Of a DNA stretch of 64,000 nt, positions 10,020-18,903 are shown piece after piece. Under the pieces are notes generated by a model. That model ran no database searches and was not told where the DNA came from. It saw only the letters and a list, made by a program, of their open reading frames with translations. A program made the translations under genes and the position numbers. This stretch comes from Rhizobium sp. 11515TR (lineage in GTDB: Bacteria; Pseudomonadota; Alphaproteobacteria; Rhizobiales; Rhizobiaceae), in contig NZ_CP022999.1 in NCBI RefSeq assembly GCF_002277895.1, forward strand, positions 372,001-436,000. Direction: 5' to 3'. Numbering within the stretch: the first letter of the stretch is position 1; each line of letters opens with the position of its first letter.

Positions 10020-10856
10020 ATGACAAGCGGTTTCAATATGCCTGAGGCGGCGGCGTTCACACTCGTTGACGGCATCGCTGTGCGAACCGTCCGTAGGAAT
10101 GATACTCAGGGCATTCCCCTACTCCTTACAGCCCCGTGGCCTGAAAGCATCTTTGCGTTCAATCTCGTGTGGGCTCGCATCGGCAAGCTCGGACCATTGA
10201 CTGCCGTTGATCTGCCGGGCTTTGGCATGTCCGAAGGCCGGCCGGACCTGATGTCACCCCACGCAATGGGAGACTTCCTCATCTGCATCATGGACGCCCT
10301 CAAGATCGAGCGGGCGCACGTCGTCGCACCTGATGTCGGCACGCTCGCTGTGCTTTTCGCTGCCAGCGGCCATCCCGAGCGCTTCGAGAGCATCGTGGGG
10401 GGCAGCGGCGGAACAAGCGAAGAGCTCTTCGGAGATTCGCTGCGTCAGATCACGGCATCATCAAAGAGTGACTTCGTTAATTTCGATAGCGGCCAACGCG
10501 TTTATGAGCTGGTAAAAAGCGCAGTGCGTGTTTCGATTCCCGAGGCAATCCTGCAAGACTACAAAAGCTCCTCCAGCGGTCAACGATGGAACGAAGCTGC
10601 CGAATTTGTTCGAGCCTATAAGCAAGATCTCCCGATTCTCGCCGGCCTTCTGCCGTCGATCCCTACACCAACGCTGGTCATCTCGGGCGAGAGCGACCCG
10701 ATCGTCCCACCTGCGAATGGCCAGTTCCTTGCGGATAGACTTCCGCATTGCCGCGCCGAGGTGGTCGATGCCGGACACTTCGTCTGGGAAGATGCGGCAG
10801 ACAGCTATGCCGATCTGGTGTCATCTTGGATTTCCGGCGGCTATAAGGGAGCCTGA
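10020..10856 (+). CDS. Alpha/beta-hydrolase with Asp at the nucleophile position
   Basis: A 278-residue protein started at the ATG at 10020, which has a near-perfect AGGAGG 8 bases upstream; longer in-frame starts overlap the divergent gene. It has the alpha/beta-hydrolase fold with LPGFGMSEGRP and TLVISGESDPIVPP. The nucleophile elbow reads VVAPDVGTLAVL, with Asp where lipases and esterases have Ser, as in haloalkane dehalogenases and epoxide hydrolases; DAGHFVWED supplies the His. This suggests dehalogenase or epoxide-hydrolase-like chemistry, but not a specific substrate. It diverges from the flavoprotein gene and shares a 176-base promoter region with it. Confidence 0.8.
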   Translation: MTSGFNMPEAAAFTLVDGIAVRTVRRNDTQGIPLLLTAPWPESIFAFNLVWARIGKLGPLTAVDLPGFGMSEGRPDLMSPHAMGDFLICIMDALKIERAHVVAPDVGTLAVLFAASGHPERFESIVGGSGGTSEELFGDSLRQITASSKSDFVNFDSGQRVYELVKSAVRVSIPEAILQDYKSSSSGQRWNEAAEFVRAYKQDLPILAGLLPSIPTPTLVISGESDPIVPPANGQFLADRLPHCRAEVVDAGHFVWEDAADSYADLVSSWISGGYKGA

Positions 10857-11057
10857 AGATTGGCATTTGTCACCGACGAGTAACGTATTTGCTTTCACGG
10901 CGGCCTCAGGTGAGCTGGCGCGTTCAGTCTTTGGGTGCTGAATCTTTCGACGATCGTCCCGATTATCAGGCGAGCTCAAGCGCCCGAGTCTACCAGTTCA
11001 CCACCATCAGGTGCCCGTTACACACGATCAGACATAATCACGAAGCTCAGATGCTGG

Positions 11058-12077
11058 TTAGCGGCCGGCTGCCGCTTCCCGTAAACGCGGCCTCTGGGAA
11101 CTCTCCTTGAGCAAGCCGCCGACTCCCAGCCTGGCAATCGTCCCGCTGTCAAGGCGATCGCCTGCGAGCAGCCTGTCCAGCACCCAGTCGAGACCGTTGA
11201 AAGATGCGCTGCGGGCACAACCAGGCGCTCCTATCAAGGGAACATCGCCGAGCGTTCCAATGACGATCAGGTTGCCTGGATCTACAGGCATTCCGATCCG
11301 TTCCACATTTCCACCCGCCTCAAGGATTGCGGCTGGAATGACGTCGTTTGCGTCCGCTACCGCCGATGCTCCGAACACCACGATAAGATGATTGGAGCCT
11401 GCTCTTCCCTCGGCTTCTTTCTTCAAGAGCTCCGCCAACGCGTGCATGTCGTGTTCCACAAATAGGTCCGATACGAGCTTCGAGCCCCGCGCGGCTAACC
11501 TTTCGACGGTTATTCGCGTCGTCTTCTCTACTGTCTTCGCGCTCAGCGATGGTAGTGTTGTTGAGATGAGCGTCACAGTCCGCGATTCAAACGGCCTTAC
11601 AGATATTGGCGGACGGATGGAGGCCACCAGCTTGGCCGCCTCGACGATGCGTTTTTCGACCGCTAGCGGAATAATCTTGAGAGTACCAACGAGTTCTCCC
11701 ACAGCTACCCGGCAGCGATCGGTCAGGCAGGCAAAGGTGACAGCATCGTTGATGCTATTGAACGAGTTGATCAACTCGCGCTCGACAATAAATAAGCCAT
11801 CAGCTTTGGCATAGAAGTTCATCCTCCCGCCCACAACAGACTTAGATAAGATGCCCGCCTTGGCAAATGGAGCGCCTAGCATCTCGGCAGCGGACACCTC
11901 GTCTATTTCGTGTTCCTCAAACTGATGGGCAACCACGCTGATAACGCCATTCGAAAGGAGGAACGCCACGTCCTCTAGTGACAGGAGGTGCCCTTTGGTG
12001 AACGCCTTGCCGCCAACAACGATACGGTGTCCGAGCATCATACCGGTCGCTAGTCTTGTCTCAAACTTACCGAACAT
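11058..12077 (-). CDS. Molybdopterin-binding domain protein
   Basis: A 339-residue protein. The N-terminal half (LLSLEDVAFLLSNGVISVVA) and the C-terminal half, with LIVVFGASAVADANDVIPAAI and GNLIVIGTLGDVPLIGAPGCARS, match the MoCF/MoeA-MogA-like molybdopterin-binding domain found in cofactor-tailoring proteins next to xanthine-dehydrogenase-family enzymes. In relatives this domain is often fused to a MocA nucleotidyltransferase, which is absent here. It lies downstream of a [2Fe-2S] subunit gene and a cytochrome c on the same strand, which supports a role in maturing or loading a molybdenum hydroxylase. The 225 bases between it and the [2Fe-2S] gene hold no gene I can recognise. Confidence 0.75.
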   Translation of the reverse strand: MFGKFETRLATGMMLGHRIVVGGKAFTKGHLLSLEDVAFLLSNGVISVVAHQFEEHEIDEVSAAEMLGAPFAKAGILSKSVVGGRMNFYAKADGLFIVERELINSFNSINDAVTFACLTDRCRVAVGELVGTLKIIPLAVEKRIVEAAKLVASIRPPISVRPFESRTVTLISTTLPSLSAKTVEKTTRITVERLAARGSKLVSDLFVEHDMHALAELLKKEAEGRAGSNHLIVVFGASAVADANDVIPAAILEAGGNVERIGMPVDPGNLIVIGTLGDVPLIGAPGCARSASFNGLDWVLDRLLAGDRLDSGTIARLGVGGLLKESSQRPRLREAAAGR

Positions 12078-12302
12078 AATCGCTTTCCCGCCTCATATCC
12101 AGGAGCCCCGATGGCGGTTGCCTCAGACAGGGCGGCCATGGCGAAGTTTCCCAGCCTCCTCACCGTGGTGTTCACGTCCACAGCCCTGCGGCCACTTCGC
12201 AGACGCGCAGCAATTGGACACCCAACGGCGACCACCCGCGTTGAGGATGGCTTCTTTCCGGAATATCCATCTTTGAACACAGGTTCTTGATCATGGAGGG
12301 TA

Positions 12303-12752
12303 TCAGGCCGATACGGAGTGGATCGCCTCACGGATACGGACATATGTGCCGCACCTGCAAATGTTGCCCGCCATGGCCTCATCGATCTCAGCATCGGTCG
12401 GTGTTGGATTGGCAGTAAGCAGGAAGGTCGCTGACATTATCTGTCCAGACTGGCAATAGCCGCACTGCACGACTTCATTCTCAAGCCAAGCTGCCTGGAC
12501 CTTCGCGCCGATCTCCGTTTTTCCAACGCCTTCGATTGTTGTAATTTTCTGACCGTTAATCATGTCAATCGTCGTCTGACACGCACGGACGGCCATATCG
12601 TCGATATGGACCGTACAAGCACCGCACTGGGCAATGCCGCATCCGTATTTGGTACCGGTCATACCGAGGATGTCACGAAGCACCCAAAGAAGTGGCATGT
12701 CGTCCGGAGCATCGACCTGGTAGGTCTCGCCATTGATAATGAGAGTTTTCAT
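12303..12752 (-). CDS. [2Fe-2S] small subunit of a molybdenum hydroxylase
   Basis: A 149-residue protein of the xanthine oxidase/isoquinoline 1-oxidoreductase alpha-subunit family. The N-terminal plant-ferredoxin-type cluster uses CGIAQCGAC plus a later Cys (residues about 38-60). The C-terminal cluster uses CGYCQSGQ and CRCG (about 97-135). It relays electrons from the molybdenum centre to an outer acceptor, here presumably the cytochrome c encoded 24 bases upstream. The molybdopterin large subunit that should accompany it is not adjacent; a suitable one lies at 31592-33742. The protein is complete. Confidence 0.88.
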   Translation of the reverse strand: MKTLIINGETYQVDAPDDMPLLWVLRDILGMTGTKYGCGIAQCGACTVHIDDMAVRACQTTIDMINGQKITTIEGVGKTEIGAKVQAAWLENEVVQCGYCQSGQIMSATFLLTANPTPTDAEIDEAMAGNICRCGTYVRIREAIHSVSA

Positions 12753-12775
12753 GCTTTCGCTCCTCTAGTGCCGGG

Positions 12776-13153
12776 TTAGCGGGCGGTGAGTGTTTTCAGA
12801 TAGGCGATGAGATCGGCGCGATCCTGGTCCTTCGGGATCAAGATCGCCATTCGCGTTCCCTTGACGACGCTCGAAGGCGACCTGAGAAATGCGTCAAGCG
12901 CTCCTTCGTCCCAGATGATGCCGGATGATTTCATCGCGGCCGAATAGCTATAGCCTTCCGCGGTTCCTGCTGGCCGTCCGACCACGCCAAGGAGTCCGGG
13001 ACCGACCTTGTTCTGTTCGGTTGCAGCATGGCAGGCGCTGCAGCGCGTGAAGAGCTTCTGTCCCCTATCCGGATCGCCATCTGCCCACGCGATCGAAGCT
13101 GCGGGCGCGATCGCCATCCAGCCCAGCGCCAAAAGACAGAAATATTTCCGCAC
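12776..13153 (-). CDS. Small periplasmic cytochrome c (class I)
   Basis: A 125-residue protein starting at a GTG at 13153 with GGAGGG just upstream; the longer open frame has no signal peptide at its start and would overlap the AraC gene. A signal peptide (residues 1-25, ending SIAWA) precedes a single haem motif CSACH and the axial Met in KGTRMAIL, so this is a soluble cytochrome c of the c2/c550 type. It is 24 bases upstream of the [2Fe-2S] subunit and is likely that enzyme's electron acceptor. Confidence 0.85.
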   Translation of the reverse strand: MRKYFCLLALGWMAIAPAASIAWADGDPDRGQKLFTRCSACHAATEQNKVGPGLLGVVGRPAGTAEGYSYSAAMKSSGIIWDEGALDAFLRSPSSVVKGTRMAILIPKDQDRADLIAYLKTLTAR

Positions 13154-13325
13154 AGTACCCTCCGCTGAAAGTGCGACAACCCGGCGGAGCTGAATTGCTT
13201 CGCCGGGCGCTCGCAAACCGAGCCATGGGCTGCATGCTCCAACTTCGAAATCTGACAGCCGACGCCGTAACCTAGCCAAATGCTCCCTACGCCGCGAAGG
13301 TGTGGTTTGAATGAGTGCCATGCCC

Positions 13326-13880
13326 TTAGACCGCGATGGCACGTTCAGACGACTGGGCAAGCCTTGACCATGAGTGCGATGCAGTTGTGATAGTCGATCC
13401 GTTTGCGTGGCGTCGCCGCCAATTCAACGGCGTAACCCCAACTAGGCGTTTGAACACCTTCGAAAGATGAGCCTGATCGCTAAGCCCGCATGCTTGCGCA
13501 ATCTGACTTAGCGGTTCGTCAGTAGAGGTGATGAGGAATTTGGCCGCCTCGATCCGTCGAGCGAGGACGTAATCATAAGGCGACTTCCCGAACGAGACTT
13601 TGAATCCCTTTGAAAAACGGCTAACGCTGAGCCGCACCTGAGCTCCAAGCTCCTGCACCCTTATACAGCTTTCGACATTATCGTCGATGTAGCGCACGAT
13701 CTTGTTTTTTTGCCATTCGGCGAGGCCAGCAACCGTCCTGCCGCGAGGAAACGTCGGTGTTTTCGTCGGAGCGGGTACGGGTGTTGGAAAATGCACCGTG
13801 AGGCCGTGAGTATTCAAACTCCATACCACCGCCTGATTATTTGCCGGGCGCAGCTGAGCGGATGAAACTTGATTTTGCAT
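13326..13880 (-). CDS. AraC-family transcriptional regulator
   Basis: A 184-residue protein whose residues about 60-160 form the double helix-turn-helix AraC domain: IRVQELGAQVRLSVSRFSKG for the first HTH, and PLSQIAQACGLSDQAHLSKVF with the family-signature tail for the second. The N-terminal 55 residues are short and Pro-rich, too small for a normal AraC sensor domain, so ligand sensing may be absent. It diverges from the SDR gene at 14091; the intervening region carries five TTAA-type repeats at about 10-bp spacing. Confidence 0.85.
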   Translation of the reverse strand: MQNQVSSAQLRPANNQAVVWSLNTHGLTVHFPTPVPAPTKTPTFPRGRTVAGLAEWQKNKIVRYIDDNVESCIRVQELGAQVRLSVSRFSKGFKVSFGKSPYDYVLARRIEAAKFLITSTDEPLSQIAQACGLSDQAHLSKVFKRLVGVTPLNWRRRHANGSTITTASHSWSRLAQSSERAIAV

Positions 13881-13932
13881 TGGCGTAACTCGTTGCTTCG
13901 GATGCCGTTGAACCTAGTCTCGGCATTCGGCG

Positions 13933-13975
13933 CTAAGCGAGTTAAGCGATGTTAAGTCTGGTTAGCAGTGTTACG
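13933..13975. promoter_or_regulatory. Tandem TTAA-type repeats at about 10-bp spacing, site 1
   Basis: Five related pentamers lie head to tail: CTAAG (13933), TTAAG (13942), TTAAG (13952), TTAGC (13962) and TTACG (13971), giving steps of 9, 10, 10 and 9 bp. All sit on one face of the helix between the AraC gene and the SDR. OmpR/PhoB-type winged-helix proteins bind direct repeats with 10-11 bp spacing, and two such regulators are encoded nearby. Binding is inferred. Confidence 0.5.
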
Positions 13976-14090
13976 GTTTGCGCTGCGGAGGTTTGCTACC
14001 CAATTTTACAATACGGGTATCGGCCCTCCCCGTACGGTCGAGCGATGGGCGAAGCTGGGAGTAGGCTTCGTTGCCGTAGTTCTGAAGGAA

Positions 14091-14867
14091 ATGCCTGTGC
14101 CAGAATCGCCCCACGACAACCTACGCCCGCTCGCAGGCCGAGTGGCGCTACTAACAAACGCCGACAAGGGCGTAGGGCGTGCCACTGCAAAACTGCTTGC
14201 CATTGCGGGAGCCGACCTGGCGCTAACGGTCGATGCCGGCGAACTTTCTCCCGATTTCATCGTCGAACTTCAGCAGTTTGGCAGTCGAGTTATGAGTTTT
14301 GACTGGCCAAACGACGGATCAGGAGTGGAATGCACGCGACTGGCGCGGAAGGTCATCTCGGCGCTAGGTCGAATGGACGTGCTCATTGCGAATGCACATC
14401 ACCGCGCCCATTGGCAGATCGATGACGTGGACATGGATGAGGACGCACTCGATGCGCAGTATTCGGGTACCCTTATGGCGACCTCAGCGCTTATCCGCGC
14501 CTCCGTCCGATTCATGGAAAACGGAGGACGGATAATCGCGCTCAGCGCAAGCCTCGCGGACCGGGTTGGAGCACCTGGTCTGGCGGACTATGCGGCCACC
14601 CGAGCGGCAATCACGGCTTTCTGTCGCGGCGCAGCCCACGACCTCGGGCCGCGGGGGATCAATGTCAACGTTGTCCAAATCGGGTCGATTCAGGCCGAGC
14701 TCTCCGAGGCCTCTAGCGAAATGCTTGAAGCCGAGAAGCAGTCAAACGTCCTCAAGCGACTGGGAACGCCTGAAGAAGTCGCCCACGCGATACTCTTCCT
14801 CGCCGGGCCGAATTCCTCGTTCATCACCGGAAGCGTTTTAAACGTCGACGGCGGATATAACGCATAA
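14091..14867 (+). CDS. SDR-family protein with altered active-site motif
   Basis: A 258-residue Rossmann-fold protein, started at the ATG at 14091 (MPVPESPHDNL) with AAGGA 6 bases upstream. VALLTNADKGVGRATAKLL is the cofactor loop, in which the usual TGxxxGIG is degraded. The active-site region reads SASLADRVGAPGLADYAATR: the Ser and Tyr are present but the YxxxK lysine is Arg. The C-terminus (FITGSVLNVDGGYNA) is typical of SDRs. The changed motifs suggest reduced or altered catalysis, or a binding role. It is divergent from the AraC gene and immediately upstream of the second winged-helix regulator. Confidence 0.8.
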   Translation: MPVPESPHDNLRPLAGRVALLTNADKGVGRATAKLLAIAGADLALTVDAGELSPDFIVELQQFGSRVMSFDWPNDGSGVECTRLARKVISALGRMDVLIANAHHRAHWQIDDVDMDEDALDAQYSGTLMATSALIRASVRFMENGGRIIALSASLADRVGAPGLADYAATRAAITAFCRGAAHDLGPRGINVNVVQIGSIQAELSEASSEMLEAEKQSNVLKRLGTPEEVAHAILFLAGPNSSFITGSVLNVDGGYNA

Positions 14868-15103
14868 GGACAAGCTCAGATCTCGTTCGCTCAATGGTCC
14901 GTTGCATAAACTGACCGGTTGGTCTATCTCCCTAGCAAGACCAAAGGCGAGCCTGACGTGGGACAAGACCGCTTACGAATTTTTCCTGTCGGAGCTTTGC
15001 GCGCCGCGCCTACGTCGGCGACCGCGCCCCTATTCGGCTGTCCTGACAATCACCCCTCATCATTCGCGTGTTATCGCGGCTCTAACCCAGCCGGATGCTT
15101 CCA

Positions 15104-17881
15104 ATGACCGTACTAAGGTTTGGACGATTTGAGTTGGATACCGCCCAACGCAAGCTGACCGAATCCGGCAACGTACTTCGGCTCGGCGGCAAGGCATTTG
15201 ACATATTGGTCGTACTTGCAACTTCGGCCGGCGAAGTGATCAGCAAGGAAGCCCTGATTGCAGAGGTGTGGCCGGATACGACCGTAGAAGAGGGCGCGCT
15301 CCGCGTGCACCTGGTCACACTCCGAAAGCTTCTGGGTGACCGCACGAGCGGGAGATACATCGAGAACATACCTGGTAGAGGTTACATTTTCGTCATGCCG
15401 GTGGAGGGCTCAGGGGTCGAGTCCCTCAATCAAGCAGAGGCCAAACCGCAGGTTCTACAGCAGCGTTTCCCGCGACTGACCGAACGCCTCATAGGTCGAG
15501 ACGACTTCGTGGCCGAAACCGCGGGTTTGCTCTCGACACATCGTCTGGTGACGATTTCGGGAGCAGGCGGCGTTGGCAAGACGTCCGTCGCGTTGGCGGC
15601 TGCCGAAATCATAAGTGCTGCTCGCGAGGTCTTGTTTGTCGATCTCGCCTCGTTAAGTGACGAAAAGCAGATCGCACCGACGCTGGCGAGCCTGCTCGGA
15701 TTAAGTGTCGTCATCGACAACGCGGAACATGCAGTACTGGAAGCTCTGGCCGAACGTGACCTCCTCCTCTTACTCGACAACTGCGAGCACGTAATTTCGA
15801 AAGCGGCTGTTATCGTCGAGGACATCCTGGCGACCACGAGGCTGGTGACTGTGCTCGCCACAAGCCGCGAGCCCCTACGCATTGCGGGGGAAAGAATACG
15901 ACAGTTACCTTCCCTTCCTGTGCCTCCGGAAGACAGCCCCCAATCATCGCTACTGAAATATCCTGCGGTCGAGCTTTTCGTTGACCGGGTTATGTTGTCA
16001 TCCGAACTGGAGGACTTCGATAATCCGGACACGCTTGCGGCGGCTGCGTCTATCGTTCGCCGTCTGGATGGTATCCCGCTTGCCATCGAACTTGCCGCAT
16101 CCGGCGTCGCCAACCTCGGACTTACCCACCTCGTCGGATCGCTGAGCGACCCGCTCGCCGTTCTACGTCGAGGACGACGAACAGCGCCTCCAAGGCAGCA
16201 AACCCTGAGGGCGACACTCGATTGGAGCTTTGATGGGCTGACGGATAAGGAACGCCTTCTGTTTGAATATTGCGCGATGTTCGCCGGCGCTTTTTCAACC
16301 GAAGCCGCCCTGACGCTCAGTGCGGGCGTGATGGCGGAGGAGGATTTCTACGAGGCCTTCGATGGCCTGTTCCTGAAATCACTATTCTCGGTGAGCGGCG
16401 ACGGGAAATATCGACTTCTTCAGACGACAAGAAGCTACACTCTGGAGAAGGTTAGGAGAGGAGACCAGGCCCACCGGCTACACGCGTCTCATGCCGACTA
16501 CTGCGAGAAGGCGCTTACCAGCGCCACGCGTGACTGGCCAACACTTCTGACCGCCGACTGGATGCGGCTCTATTCAGATTTGATCCACGATATCCGCAGC
16601 GCGATCCATTGGTCATTCGAGTCTGTCGAATCGGAAGAATTGGGAATGCGCCTCGCTGCCAATTCCAAAGTACTTTGGGTTCAGCTCGGATTGATGAACG
16701 AGCAGATACAGGTCCTTGACGAAGCTTTGAAACGCATCCCTGGGTCGGCGCACGAGGGGACGGAAACCGAACTCGACCTCCGAATTTCCAAAGGAAGCGC
16801 ACTATACCACGTTCAGGGATACTCGAAAGACGGCGATGCACTCCACGAAATTGATCGGGGGATCGAAATAGCGAAAGCGATTGGCAATGTAAGCAAGCGT
16901 ATCCACGCAAATGCGGCGAGAACAGCCATCCTCTGCTCGCATGGCAGGTACCAAGACGCGATTAATGCCACGCTCGCGCTCCGGGACGAGAATCCACAAG
17001 TGCCATCGCATGTGTTTAGTGCCATGCTCGAGCACAATTACTTCTTCAACGGCGATCTTGCGCACGCGAGAAAGGAACTTGAGGGTTCGCTGGACGACGG
17101 CAGCGGGTCGATCAGGAGGACCGCGAATCCCGGACTGGGTTTCGACCAACGGATCACGGGCCTAGCGGTCCTGGTGTTCGTAGAATTCCTCGAAGGCAAC
17201 ATAGCCACCGCCATGGATCGCCTCGAGAAGTCAGTAGAGGAAGCGGAGGATTTGGGGTATTCGATCGCTTCATGCCTCCTTCTCATGCTGAGTGCGTTTC
17301 CGATGGCTTCGCTTGTGGGACGACACAGCCAGGCAAATGAATACCTCAACAAAGCAGAAAGCCTGGCGAAACAGCAAAGATTGATCCGTTGGCAACAGTG
17401 GATTTCGTCATACCGGAACGGGTTGTCCGAAGCAGACAACCACGATGCTTTGGAGAAGGCGCTTGCAGGGCTGGCTGCACTGAGGCTGGAATACTTCCTG
17501 ATTATCTGCGGAGCGCGTACGCCAACAGCTCATGTCGAACGCGCACTTCAGGGCGAGGCCGGTTGGTGTCGTCCAGAATTGCTCCGCCTGCTGGCGGTCG
17601 CGAAGTTCCCGACAAATCCGGAGCTAGCGAAAAACATCGCCGCTGAAGCGGTTGCGCTCTCCCGTAAGATGAGGGCGGTGTTCTGGGAATTGCGTTGCCT
17701 GATGACCGCTTATGAACTCTCGCCGCGTTCTGACCAACCCACCATTGTCGATGACATCGAAGCGGCGATCGCCAAATTCGAACCGGAAAGCAAGACCGTG
17801 GATCTCAGCGCGGCAATAGAGCTGGTACGATCGGCTCCCTGCCGCAGCGACCTAGCGCCGGCGAACGTTTCCTCCTCCTAA
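15104..17881 (+). CDS. Winged-helix DNA-binding/ATPase regulator, copy 2
   Basis: A 925-residue paralogue of the protein at 4453, with the same domain order. An OmpR-type winged helix covers residues 1-95 (MTVLRFGRFELD to GRGYIFVMPV). A STAND/COG3903-type ATPase follows, with Walker A GAGGVGKTS and LLLLDNCEHV. A long helical repeat region completes the protein. Similarity to copy 1 runs end to end, including RRGRRTAPPRQQTLRATLDWSF, so the pair arose by duplication of a whole gene. An alternative ATG lies 9 bases upstream. The next gene downstream, a hydrolase, is preceded by the second set of phased TTAA repeats, making it the likely target. Confidence 0.8.
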   Translation: MTVLRFGRFELDTAQRKLTESGNVLRLGGKAFDILVVLATSAGEVISKEALIAEVWPDTTVEEGALRVHLVTLRKLLGDRTSGRYIENIPGRGYIFVMPVEGSGVESLNQAEAKPQVLQQRFPRLTERLIGRDDFVAETAGLLSTHRLVTISGAGGVGKTSVALAAAEIISAAREVLFVDLASLSDEKQIAPTLASLLGLSVVIDNAEHAVLEALAERDLLLLLDNCEHVISKAAVIVEDILATTRLVTVLATSREPLRIAGERIRQLPSLPVPPEDSPQSSLLKYPAVELFVDRVMLSSELEDFDNPDTLAAAASIVRRLDGIPLAIELAASGVANLGLTHLVGSLSDPLAVLRRGRRTAPPRQQTLRATLDWSFDGLTDKERLLFEYCAMFAGAFSTEAALTLSAGVMAEEDFYEAFDGLFLKSLFSVSGDGKYRLLQTTRSYTLEKVRRGDQAHRLHASHADYCEKALTSATRDWPTLLTADWMRLYSDLIHDIRSAIHWSFESVESEELGMRLAANSKVLWVQLGLMNEQIQVLDEALKRIPGSAHEGTETELDLRISKGSALYHVQGYSKDGDALHEIDRGIEIAKAIGNVSKRIHANAARTAILCSHGRYQDAINATLALRDENPQVPSHVFSAMLEHNYFFNGDLAHARKELEGSLDDGSGSIRRTANPGLGFDQRITGLAVLVFVEFLEGNIATAMDRLEKSVEEAEDLGYSIASCLLLMLSAFPMASLVGRHSQANEYLNKAESLAKQQRLIRWQQWISSYRNGLSEADNHDALEKALAGLAALRLEYFLIICGARTPTAHVERALQGEAGWCRPELLRLLAVAKFPTNPELAKNIAAEAVALSRKMRAVFWELRCLMTAYELSPRSDQPTIVDDIEAAIAKFEPESKTVDLSAAIELVRSAPCRSDLAPANVSSS

Positions 17882-17952
17882 TCCGACGTAGGTAGAGATC
17901 AAGTCAGTTGCGGATGATCAAAGTCCGCGGGCGGGACTTCTGTTTCGAGCGA

Positions 17953-17996
17953 TAAACCAACTTAACACCGATTAACTCGCGTAACGGCACCTTAAT
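17953..17996. promoter_or_regulatory. Tandem TTAA-type repeats at about 10-bp spacing, site 2
   Basis: TAAAC (17953), TTAAC (17962), TTAAC (17972), GTAAC (17981) and TTAAT (17992) lie head to tail at steps of 9, 10, 9 and 11 bp in the gap between regulator copy 2 and the hydrolase at 18049. The pattern matches the site at 13933-13975. I infer an operator for one or both winged-helix regulators, lying about 50-100 bases upstream of the hydrolase start. Confidence 0.5.
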
Positions 17997-18048
17997 CGGC
18001 ACTTTCCTTCACACCAACATGGACGTGATGACAAGGAAAGGATGCCTG

Positions 18049-18879
18049 ATGTCCGTCAAACTTGAGGAAGCCGAAACAAGGTATGTGGAAGCCTACGGAA
18101 TTCGCTATGCGTACCGTCGGCTAGGCCGTGAAACCGGAACCCCCCTGGTTTTTTTGCAGCATTTCACCGGAACGATGGATTCATGGGATCCGGCCGTAGT
18201 GAACGCTCTCGCGGTGAATCGGCCCGTAATTGTTTTCAATAACGCCGGCGTCGGAACATCGGGAGGCAAGACTCCCGACACGGTCGATCAGATGACCACG
18301 GATGCCGAGAGCTTCATAGCGGCGCTCGGTTACGAGGAGGTTGATCTTCTCGGCTTCTCCCTCGGCGGGTTCATCGCACAGCTTATGGCTGCTCGCCCGG
18401 CCGTCAAGGTCCGCAAGATCGTACTCGCAGGCACAGCGCCCAAGGGCGGCGAAGAGCACCTGATGCAGGTCGTCGAGGAAGCATTCGCGCGAAATGCCGA
18501 GGACGTCCGCCTTCCCCTCTTCTTCACTCCGTCGGAAGCAAGCCAGGCTGCTGGACAGGCATTCATCAATCGCGCCGTTGTTCGGACACATCAGCGCGAT
18601 CCGGAAAGTTCGGATTCCGTCAGCAATCCGCAGGCAGCCTCCATCATCGGATGGTGCGCTGACAAAGACCCCGACCACAAATCGTTGAAGGCGATCAAGC
18701 AGCCAACGCTCATCGTACATGGCAGCAGCGATACGATGTTTCCTTCCATCAACGCGTACGAGATGTTCAAGAACATGCCGAACGCCACGCTCGTTCTATA
18801 CCCTGACTCCGGTCACGGCGCACTTTTCCAGTACCCCGAAACGTTCGTCGCGCACGTCCAGCACTTCTTGAACAGCTAA
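18049..18879 (+). CDS. Alpha/beta-hydrolase
   Basis: A 276-residue alpha/beta-hydrolase, started at the ATG at 18049 (MSVKLEEAETRYV) behind AAGGAAAGG; an in-frame ATG at 18019 is possible. The nucleophile is Ser in GFSLGG, the acid is in VHGSSDTMFP and the His in DSGHGALFQ. FTGTMDSWDP near residue 45 replaces the usual oxyanion HG motif and matches the hydrolase at 7558. It is followed 24 bases later by the gene at 18904, and the pair probably forms one transcript ending at the hairpins near 19650. Confidence 0.85.
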   Translation: MSVKLEEAETRYVEAYGIRYAYRRLGRETGTPLVFLQHFTGTMDSWDPAVVNALAVNRPVIVFNNAGVGTSGGKTPDTVDQMTTDAESFIAALGYEEVDLLGFSLGGFIAQLMAARPAVKVRKIVLAGTAPKGGEEHLMQVVEEAFARNAEDVRLPLFFTPSEASQAAGQAFINRAVVRTHQRDPESSDSVSNPQAASIIGWCADKDPDHKSLKAIKQPTLIVHGSSDTMFPSINAYEMFKNMPNATLVLYPDSGHGALFQYPETFVAHVQHFLNS

Positions 18880-18903
18880 ACAAAACAACTACGGAGAAGA
18901 CAA

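Noticed and set aside
12078..12302. Open minus-strand frame (VDVNTTVRRLGNFAMAALSE) between the [2Fe-2S] subunit and the molybdopterin-binding gene
   Set aside because: It overlaps the subunit gene in another frame, and I could not match it to XdhC, MocA or a large-subunit fragment.
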